DNA from: Emydura subglobosa | Taxonomy: Eukaryota > Chordata > Testudines > Chelidae | Assembly: GCA_007922225.1 (NCBI GenBank) | Contig: ML679962.1 | Coordinates: forward strand, 29,309,563 to 29,373,562 | Direction: 5' to 3' | Length of the DNA stretch: 64,000 nt | Shown: positions 39,301 through 48,000 of the stretch, one piece after another | Position numbering within the stretch: position 1 is the stretch's first letter | Layout of the letters: each line of letters starts with the position of its first letter | Notes under the pieces: model-generated | Told to the model about the DNA's origin: nothing | The model's database searches: none | The model's input: only the letters and a program-made list of their open reading frames with translations | Position numbers and translations under genes: made by a program

Positions 39301-40985
39301 AGCCAGAATCAAGGTTGTCTGGGCACCAAGCGCTACAGCAGCCAGCAAACAGTAGACACAAAAGTTGGCATACAGGCATTTCCCCTGCCTCCTGCCACCA
39401 TCCCCTTCCAGGGATGTGCCTTCTGTGCTGTGCCTCCTGCATCTGGCCCGCAATCTCGAGCAGCAGCAAAATGCAGTTGTGTCGCTCCCGATCTTCTATA
39501 TCATGAAAAAGTATATGACCTCTGCAGCGCTCAATAACTTCTCAGCCAACCCTGCTTGCTTTAGCCACTAATCTGCAACCCCTGACTTCAGAGAAACTTG
39601 GTCTCTTGGACCAGCTCTCCTCTCGCCTGTAGAAAAACTCTTGGAAAGAGCTGAAGAGGAAGGGGGGAAAAAACAAACCTTATGAAATTTTCTTTTGCAG
39701 CGTTTTCCACAGATTATTCTGCCGGAAGTGAAGGGGATGCCCATCTCCAGAACAAACAGGATTTTGCCCCCAGAACCTGCAAAGCTCCCAAAATTTCAGG
39801 GAAAATATCAGAACATCCTCTGTGCCTCCACTGAGTCCAGAGCTCTCCAGCCCTTCCCTCCATTTCTAATGGAAATGCCCTGCTAGGGTTTTTCGTCCAC
39901 CTACCACTGCCCTTGGAACTTCCCTATGGCATGGACTAAGTGATTTATATATATCACAGTCCACAAAAAATAGGCCTCTGCAAACCAAACAGTGCAAGCC
40001 CGAAGTGTAAACATTTATTTTTTCATTCAAAACTGGAGAATGCAAAATACAAAAACCACAGGGAATGATTTCTCATTCCTTTTTAATGCACAACAATTTG
40101 CTAAATAACATAGTTAGGTACTGATAAATACATATGTTTTTTAAATTGCACAGTATACAGAATACACTGAGTATATCTTACATCAAGTTGTATTACCTAT
40201 CTTCAGTGGAATCTAAATGAAACTTGGCATTTTAATTTTAATCTCTGTTTTATAATGGGGGGGGGAGGGCGAAGTAGTTCTATGGTGTTAAATTGCTCTG
40301 CAATGAGATTGTTTCTATAAGAAACATCATAACAGCCAGTTTACAAGGTCAGGTTCTGTGCTTCAGCAACTGTATTTAAGGTAAATGAAACATGAGCAAA
40401 CCTGCAATCTATTAAAAAAAAAAACCAAAAAAAAAAACAAAAAACTTGTTCTCTATAGATTCTAAAAGCTGAGCAATAAATCAAACTTCCACATAACAAA
40501 AGTACAAGAGTACACTCCTGCTCATAGCCTACCACTTTCTTAAAATGCTCTTCACAGTGCATAGGGCTGATTAAAGAGCAGGAGGGTATCTGCTGGGAAA
40601 TCATCTCAAATGATAGTTTAGCATTATTTAGTTTCCTGTTATTTTCAAGGTAGGGTTAACAAAAGCCCCTAGGAGATAATGGTGAAAGAAATATTGAGAC
40701 GGCTATTTTTTTGTCCTCAAAATAATTTGTGACAAACAATTCTTTGGCTACAACATGCCAGTGTATCTTCTTGTGCCTGTCATTGGTCCAAACTACTTGT
40801 GTTCAAAGTGATTTTTTTTTTTTTCCTGCAACAGATTTTTTTTTCCCCCTATTTAGTGCAGTTTGGTTCTCGCAGCTTCTTAGGTGGTTTCAAATGGCAC
40901 TGAAATAGAGACTGATAATTGATTTTTGTGATGTATGCTGTACATGGTAACCAAGGATTTGAGCCTGCAAAGGGATGCAAACACT

Positions 40986-41093
40986 CTGACCCAATCCAGC
41001 TAAGTACTTAAGTACAAGTGGTGCCATTGACTTCAGTGGGTTACTCACATGCTCAATGTTAACACATGCTTAAGTGCTTTTCTGGATCAGACT
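40986..41093. repeat. Palindromic short repeat
   Basis: Inverted ends (CCAATCCAGCTAAGTACTTAAG and CTTAAGTGCTTTTCTGGATC) flank GCCATTGACTTCAGTGGG. It is one of the clearest members of the dispersed family. Confidence 0.7.
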
Positions 41094-41399
41094 CAGCACA
41101 TTGCAGTTAGCCACATGTTTCCATAGTCCAAAGGAGGTTGTTAATGAGAGTATATTTCTCCCTCCATACTGACTGGGAATGTGTGTCTGCAGCTTTCAAA
41201 GACTGTCAGTTTCCCATTATGATCAAACTCCATCTAGTCCACTTGTCACATAGTGTATGGCAATCAGTGCTCCTAGGGAACCTCGGATATGATCAGTCAC
41301 AGTAATATGCTGTCCTGACATGAGTGGATGGGCAGATTCTTCCACTGCTGACAATTGCAGTCAGCCAGGAGAGAGATTTAAAGGATGTAAAGGAATACT

Positions 41400-42225
41400 A
41401 AATTGTATTATACTGTTTAGCCACTAGGTGGCATTGTGTAAAACACCTTATTTAAACTAACCTCAGCCGCATATGGCAGAGCATTAAAGGATCTTATGAT
41501 GAACAAATCTAATATGCATGAGCAAGTTCGGTAGCCAGTCCCTATCTGGTACTGAAGTACATGGCATGGTGTCAAAACAATAACAAAGGTTGAAAACTGA
41601 AGGAACAAAGCAACTACAGTTGCAGGATCTCATCAACATGCCACATTTCAATGCCCCAGGGAACTTCAGCTTTGCCAAACATTCATAACGGAGAGACTGG
41701 AAACGTATTGTGCAAGATGTTGAATTGCAAACAAACTCTATAGAGAAACTGGAGATATACAGGTATCGTCTTCAATTTATGCTATGGGAAGCAGGCACAG
41801 CATATCTTTAAATCCTTTGACCTCACTGAAGCAATCACCAAAATGACTATGAAAGAGTTCTGGCTGTTTGATGCATACTTTATGCATCAGAGAAATGTGG
41901 TTTATGGTCAGGCTAAGAGGGACTAATTCCAGCCTACATGCACATGGTATGGAAAAAGTCATAGCCTAGGAGGAGAAGCAAGTCTAGCCAGTGTAAATCA
42001 TGCATGAAATATGGACATTTTGCAGCTGTTTGCTGCACTAAAGCAGTCAGGGAGTAGACAATCCCTATTACAGACAATCAAGAGCCATTGTTTCTGGGAT
42101 CTATCATTTGTGATGACACAGAATCTGCCTGGAGAGTGAAACTGAATATTCATGAAAAGACTATTGACTTTAAAATTGTTCCAGGAACTGATGTTACAGG
42201 CATTGCAGAAGACACTTACACCTTG
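41400..42225 (+). mobile_element. Decayed Ty3/Gypsy-type retrotransposon, gag to protease remnant
   Basis: Around 41640-41990 lies a gag-like stretch with several stops. At 41992-42033 a zinc knuckle C-KS-C-MKYG-H-FAAV-C keeps the exact CX2CX4HX4C spacing. About 50 codons further, FKIVPGTDVTGIAEDTY (42168-42220) resembles the FKIDTGADVT protease start, but with the catalytic Asp replaced. Sequence at 41400-41600 may be its 5' LTR. It is broken by stop codons and cut off by a later element, so it is a fossil with no active product. Confidence 0.6.
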
Positions 42226-42228
42226 TCC

Positions 42229-42320
42229 ACACTTAAAAAATAAGTCAACCCAATTATAGCTGTAATTACAGCGGTGACTGAGGTGACCTTCCTTGGGTTG
42301 ACTCTGTGGAGTGTGTCCTT
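42229..42320. mobile_element. MITE-like fragment (GTCCACACTT end)
   Basis: CCTTGTCCACACTT opens the segment. AGTCAACCCAA near 42242 pairs perfectly with TTGGGTTGACT near 42292. It resembles the family at 19500-19825 and truncates the Gypsy remnant. Confidence 0.5.
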
Positions 42321-42519
42321 ACCAGGAGCACTTCCACCAACCTAAGGGGCAGTGTGGAGAGCTGAAAGAGGCTCCTGGGCTCCCTGTGGGCTGCCCCCAC
42401 TCCCCAGTCCCAGCCAAGAGCCTGAGGAAGCCATCAGGGACTTCTTCCTTCTCCTTTCCCTGCCAGCAGGGGGAAGCCACACAGGGCTTCTCCATTCCCT
42501 GATCTCCTCCAGAAAAGAC

Positions 42520-42797
42520 AGCCATGTCAATTTTGCAGCTCAGACATGTAATTGACAAGGCTGCCCTAGCAGGGAGCAGGTGGAGAAGCACCAGAATTTC
42601 AGGGCCAGAGCAACAGAGACCAGCAGCCAGGGCTTCTCATCCTGCTCCCATGTGGGAGTGGGGTGAGAAGCCCAGGCTACTGTAAGCCTGGGCGGCTGGT
42701 TCCCACTCCCAGACAGAAGCCCTGGCTGCTGATCTCTGCTGTTAGTGGGGGCAGCTTTGTCAATTACACAGCTGAGCTATGAAATTGACATGGCTGA
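42520..42797. repeat. Long inverted repeat (foldback element)
   Basis: AGCCATGTCAATTT...GTAATTGACAA in the left arm returns inverted as TTGTCAATTAC...AAATTGACATGGCT in the right arm. AGCAGCCAGGGCTTCT and AGAAGCCCTGGCTGCT also pair. The centre CCCAGGCT-ACTGTA-AGCCTGGG has a six-base loop, so the whole segment can fold into a ~130-base hairpin. Confidence 0.82.
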
Positions 42798-43009
42798 CCA
42801 TTCCAACCTTACAGCAGCCTGGGCTTTTCACCCCTGGTCCCAGCTGTTGTAATGAGGACTATGAGGTGTCTATGACAAGACCTCTCTCTTAAGAAGTGCA
42901 TAATATGCAAATTTGAGAAGCCTGTTTTCCCCAAGAACTAAGCAATGCTGACTAGTATATTGTCTCACAGTATTCTCCATCTGTTTGTCATAGCCACCTA
43001 TTGTCTTTT

Positions 43010-43145
43010 GTCTTATTCTTCAATTGTAAGGTCTTTGGAGAAGGATCTATCTTTCTGCTGTTCATTTGTACAGCATCTAGTAAAGTGAACCATGATTGGT
43101 CCCCGTAGGTGCTGCTACAATACAAATCAACAGTAATAACAATAA
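43010..43145 (+). repeat. SINE 3' end, sense
   Basis: TTGTAAGGTCTTTGGAGAAGG, then CATTTGTACAGCATCTAG, then CCGTAGGTGCTGCTACAATAC and an AAT-rich tail: the 3' part of a common sauropsid CORE/MIR-type SINE. Confidence 0.75.
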
Positions 43146-43739
43146 TAGTAGTTCTTTGTAGATTCCTACACTTCTCTCATCACTGTAGTATCTGAGTACC
43201 TTCCAGTAGCACATTAAGTGGTGTGACTAAAAAATTGTCATATGTGGTTCATTCACTCATCCTCACCCTAGCAGAACCATACATGTAGTGGAATGTACTG
43301 TTATTTTTTGTTGGTGCTGGGGTTTTGTTTTGTTTTGTTTAAATGTACACACTGCTGTGTGTTTATGACTTTGCAGGTAAGGTCAAAGAAATGCACCTTG
43401 CACTTGGGACAGAAGGTCGGGAAGTTTGTGATGCTCCTGATTTCCTGAGGGAGCTCATTTCAGTCTCAGACAACTCATACCCTCCAGAAAGCTCCGTTTC
43501 TCCCAGAGATGAGTGTCACCCTCATTGTAGAGAGTCCTATTGTGCCAGAGGAGCACAGCTGTCAACCATGGTCTTCATCCCAGAGATTCAGGCTCTTTTA
43601 CATATCCTAGGCCCATGCCACGAAGTGCCTGGAAAATAAGGACGGAGCCTTTGAACTTGACCCAATATTCTATGGAAAGCCAGTTTAGAGAGGTTTGATA
43701 TGCCCCAGTAGCCCATGGCACAAGGAAGACATGCTAAAT

Positions 43740-44165
43740 GACTCCCCTTTGCCATATCCTTTCACACCCCAAGTACTCCTACTGGTCCCACTTCTCCTGC
43801 CAGCCCTACCAGATCCTCAGCCTCTTATTCCCCTCCTTCCCCAGTATCAAATCCTCTCTCTACCACTTCTCCCACACCAGATTCTCCCCCCATCCTTCAT
43901 CCTCCCCTTATCAGAGATTCCCTCTGCTCCACCCCCTCCTTCCATGGCTAACTCCTCCCTCTGCTCTGCTCCGCCCCCTCCTTCCATGGCTAACTCCTCC
44001 CCCTCCCCCCACCCCTTCCTTTCCCTGCTAGCTCCTCCCCTTCCCCCACCAGTTCCACTCCCCTGCTAGAGATTCTCCTCCCTTCCAGCACTGACCCCAC
44101 CCCCTCCGTCCTCTGCAAGCTCCTCCCCTTCCCCACTAGCTCCTCCCTTGCCCCACCCCCTGCCT
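43740..44165. repeat. Pyrimidine-rich tract with 42-base tandem unit
   Basis: About 400 bases are almost all C and T on the + strand. CCCCCTCCTTCCATGGCTAA occurs twice with a 42-base period (near 43931 and 43973), and degenerate copies follow. C-runs mean the minus strand is G-rich. It abuts the RADX CpG island. Confidence 0.75.
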
Positions 44166-44339
44166 CCCCTGAACTCCGCCCTTCTGGGCCGCGGTAAGTG
44201 ACTGTTCCTTGCTGCCCGGCTATCTGCCAGAGAGCCTTCCCCTCCCCCTCCCCCAGCGCAGCCGTTGGGCTCTTCGAATGGAGCGCGCGGGCACAGCGGC
44301 CGCTGCCTCCGGGAACCGTTACCGCCCCCAGGCGCGCGC

Positions 44340-44350
44340 AACATGGCGGC
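44340..44350 (+). promoter_or_regulatory. YY1-like core promoter element AACATGGCGGC
   Basis: It matches the AAnATGGCGGC consensus in the + orientation, which in mammalian CpG promoters usually lies just downstream of the transcription start. It is 103 bases before the RADX start codon, so transcription probably starts near 44300-44340. Confidence 0.6.
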
Positions 44351-44366
44351 GTCCGGGCCTGCCTAG
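44343..44366 (+). CDS. Short upstream ORF before RADX (7 codons plus stop)
   Basis: The ATG inside the YY1-like element opens a reading frame MAASGPA that ends at TAG. It lies out of frame with, and 87 bases before, the RADX start codon. It is translated only if transcription begins upstream of it. The peptide itself is not expected to be functional; any effect would be on RADX translation. Confidence 0.3.
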   Translation: MAASGPA

Positions 44367-44452
44367 TGACGGGCGGAAGGAGCCCAAGCGGGCCGCCGCC
44401 ACCGCCTCCCGGGCCCAGCTCTGCTCGGGGCTGCGCCGTGCCCAGCAGCGCC

Positions 44453-45044
44453 ATGCAGGACGCGGCCCTGGGACCCAGCGCCGGCAGCGCTGAGGAGGGG
44501 GCTGGCCCCACCCCGGCCTCCTGGCTCCAGAGGCTCTGCGAGGAGGTCCTCTGCTCCTCCCAGCTGAGCGTGTCCCTGGCGGACGCCCCGCCGGTAGCCG
44601 TGGTGGCGGTGGAGCGCTACGTGGCGGAGAGCCCGCCGCCCAGCAGCAGCAGCAGCGCCTTGCCCAAGCCGCCCGCCCCGGCCTATTGCTACGACGTGAC
44701 CCTGGCGGACGGCAGCCGCCGGGAGAAGTGCTACCTGGCGCCGCCGCTGAACGCCCTGGTGCACCGCAACGCGCTGCGGGCCGGCTGCCGGCTGCGCCTC
44801 GCCCGCTGCTCCTACCTGTACGACGAGAAGAAGCTGAGCTCGGGCTTCCTGTGCCTCGAGCGGCTGGAGGTGGTGCCGGGCCTGCCGGACTCGGACCTGC
44901 CCCCCGGGGGCCGCGAGCCCGGCCAGCAACGGCGCCGGCCCCTCAAGGGCGGGCGGAGCCACTACCTGCCCCTGTGGAACAGCGAGGATCCCTACGGGGA
45001 CATCTGGGTGGCGAGCCGGCCGCCGGAGCGCGTCGACGTCGATG
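44453..45044 (+). CDS. RADX: RADX exon 1 (coding part), first OB region
   Basis: It runs from ATG at 44453 to donor GATG|GTAAGG; 197 codons plus one base. It is very GC-rich. After a ~20-residue variable start come [11 protein letters not shown], a run of five serines encoded by (AGC)5 near 44650, [28 protein letters not shown], then [20 protein letters not shown]. The frame is open upstream to another ATG at 44198, but that lies before the probable transcription start. Several GC-driven open frames on both strands overlap this exon and are ignored. Confidence 0.9.
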
Positions 45045-48000
45045 GTAAGGAGAGGGGTCGGCCTCGCAGGAAGCGACCTGGGAGCTGCCGGGCTTGTGGG
45101 CAGTGCAGGCGCCTGGAAACTGACCTGGCCCCCTTGGCCCTGATGCTCCTTTTACTTGGAGATGGAAACGGGGTAGCAGCACTTGGCCATGCTGGGCCAG
45201 ACCCGTGGTCCATGGAGCCTGTCTCTGACGGGGGTACTCCCAGCTTCTGGCAGAGATTTAGGGACACCCGGAGCATGGGGTTGCGTCCCTGACCATCTGG
45301 GCTAATAGCAACTGGTGGAGCTATTCTCCCTGAACTTATCGAATACTTTTGGTACCCAGTTATGCTTTTGGCCTTCCCAGCATCCCCTAGCAACGATTTC
45401 GCATGTCTGGGTGAAGAAATACTTTTTAGTTTAGTTTAAACCTGCTGCCTGCCTATTCATTTCATCCGCTGACCCATAATTCTTGTGTTATGTGAAGGGG
45501 GAAATAATGCTTCCTTATTCATGTTTGCCACGATGTTCTACAATACATATGAAATCCTGTCTGCCTGATGCATGGTTAGCTGCAAATTTAAATATTAATA
45601 AATTTCCATAATCTACTGACGCAACTCATGCAGTGCATGTATCACTAAAGAGGTATGTTCAAATTCAAGGATGTGGACTATTTTATCAGTTAATTTTTGG
45701 GTTTTTTTTCCCCCCTGCTTTATTTTTTCACTAGTATACAAATTAACTTCTCTTGGTCATCTGGAAATGAACTGGAGGAGCAGAATACACTTCAGTCCAT
45801 TGCTTGTGAGAATCTTGCACAAGGCTAGACTAAGGTACTATGGGAAACCTGACAAAAAACTGGATATACCGTATCAGGTAGGGGAAAAAATCCAATGTGG
45901 GTTGGAATGCTTGTATGAGTAGTTCTGAGGTGTGCAGAAACTTGTTATTCCCATACAGTAAGGGTACAGCTAAAGTTCCTACAATCAGCAACAAATAAAC
46001 AATAAAATTGTTACATTTGTAAAAGTACATTTAAAAGTATGGAAATGATAAATCCCATAGTTTGTGTATACGTGACTGAGCCCAGAGATTGGTGCATGAC
46101 AGTTACTATAGAGCTTCATGTGTTAAAACTGTGATCATGTGGTTTTTTAAAATTCTGTCTACCTCAAACATACATTTTTTTCTTGGTAACTTTATTATAA
46201 GAGTCAGAGTTGAGGTTGTTGGAATATTTGTTAACTTTTACATGTGTATATTTTTGTTAGAGAATATACATGTATTTAAACATCATTTATGATACTTTAT
46301 TGTTTCCAAATGGTTAGGTGTTTCTATACCAGTGATTCCCAACCTGTGGCCTGCGGGCCATTTTTGGCCCATGGGCTCTTTCAAAATGGCCCACCGCTCC
46401 CTTCCTGCTGGCTGCAGAAGGGAGTTGCTGTCTAAGGACCCAAGCAGAGCGTGTTACCATGAGACTTCAAGACAGGTGCAGACTCCTTGCTGAAGCCACG
46501 GGGATGGGAGATCAGCACTCCCCTCCCCCTGTCTGAAGCAGGGTGTATGGCAAAGCGCTCTGCCTAGGTCCATAGGCACTGGGGTCCCTGCTAGAGCCAG
46601 CACTGATCTCCCATCCCCTGGCTGCAGAAGGGAGCCAGGTGGAGCCCATGGAGTTACAGGTCCCTATTGCAACCGTGCAGGAGCTGCTGGCAGAGACTGT
46701 TGTCTCTTCAGGGTTGTAAAATGGTATCTGTGGCCATTGAGCCAAAAAGGTTGGGAACCACTGTTTTATACTGTAATATTCTTATTAGTTTTTCAGGTGT
46801 TTGTTTTTATCATAGAAATCTTGACTTTAAAGGAGTGTTTTTGTTTGATTTTTTTTCTTTTAAATAAAAACAAAAGCATGTTTCTTTTCTAAAAGCTTGA
46901 ATTAGGCCTGCATGGATTCTTTCAAATGAGCAACAGTACATAACATTTTGCATGATAAAGGGTCTCTACAGACCTATTTTTCCAAGCTGCTGTGGATGGA
47001 AAAAGTCTGAGTCTCTTGTTGGTGCAATATTTCAGCAGACTTAGCCCAGGTGATGTTCCTAAATTGCTCAGGAACAAGGGCGAAACATCAATCACAGTCC
47101 TTGGTATGAGCTGTGGAATCAATACCTAGAATTGATTCAGGTGGAAGAGTCAATGGCAGCTGAGGAAGAGGAAAGATCTAGCACCATTAGCTCATTAGGT
47201 CTTTTCTTTTATTAGTCTGCATTTAGACCATGATGCACTGAAGTCTTCAGGTTGTGTAAAATGTTGTGTGCCTGAATATATATATTGAATTATTTTTAAC
47301 ACACTGCATTATTCTGCATGTATCCAAAATATTCTGGCATATAATAGCTTAAATAATTTACCTCAAGGAACTTGCAGTCTGAGGACAGACAGACAAGTAA
47401 TACAGCAGTCAGGAAAGGGGAACCACAAAAGGAATATTCTATACTTATCACCAAGATTCACTATAGGAAGTATGGCAGAAATAGATTTTTAAGAGGGACT
47501 TAAAGGGAGGATGTAGAGGCATTGCAGGAGATTTCATGGGTGACCACGCACAGGGGGGTTGTATGGAAGAAAGCGTAGTTGTTGGAGGTTAACAAATAGG
47601 TGGACACGGGTGGGAACGTCAGTAGAAAAGAAGTTTGTTCCACTGAGTTGGTACTTTCTGTAAGTGTCCTGGAAGATCTGAGAGGTATTACATGGATTGG
47701 GTCAGCTGGGCAGCCATGGTCCCCAGACATGATTTTATCTGAGTAAAGGAACGACAGTGGGGAACCATTCAGCATATGCGTTTTGTGTGTGTTAAAGTCC
47801 ATTTGTAGGATGTTACCTAGAAAGCTTTTCCTGCTTTAAACTGCTGGCATGCAAAATTTTCCCAGTTTGACATACGAAGATTTCCCTATGAAAAGGGTTC
47901 ACATTATTGGCTTTGATGACAAAATATGTCCCTGCTAGTAAAGTATTTTTGCTTGAAAACCAGCCTATGCACAGTTTTATGACCCATGCTGTTTACCAAA

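Larger units (their letters stand above)
37291..44180. other. NRK-RADX intergenic region
   Basis: No gene is visible. The region contains a MIR, an LTR-like block, palindromic repeats, a Ty3/Gypsy remnant, MITE/foldback sequence and a pyrimidine-rich tract before the RADX island. A short open segment after a splice-like TTTTGCAG at 39701 has no homologue I recognise. Confidence 0.6.
44180..45070 (+). promoter_or_regulatory. RADX: CpG island promoter of RADX
   Basis: GC content and CpG frequency jump sharply here against an otherwise AT-rich window. The island covers the 5' flank and all of exon 1. It includes ACCGCCCCC GC-box-like sequence and a YY1-type AACATGGCGGC, and shows no TATA box. 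This fits a dispersed-start housekeeping promoter. It may be bidirectional, but no minus-strand gene is visible upstream. Confidence 0.8.

Noticed and set aside
39695..39886. Possible exon after TTTTGCAG in the intergenic region
   Set aside because: No recognisable protein, no partner exon in phase and no promoter nearby.
43990..44962. Long minus-strand open frames (up to 199 codons) over the RADX promoter and exon 1
   Set aside because: They mirror the GC-rich coding exon and CpG island, have Arg/Gly/Ala-biased low-complexity products and show no known domain.
45045..45292. Read-through of RADX exon 1 into intron 1 as a longer ORF
   Set aside because: A strong GTAAGG donor and the exact phase match to exon 2 show the frame leaves at 45044.
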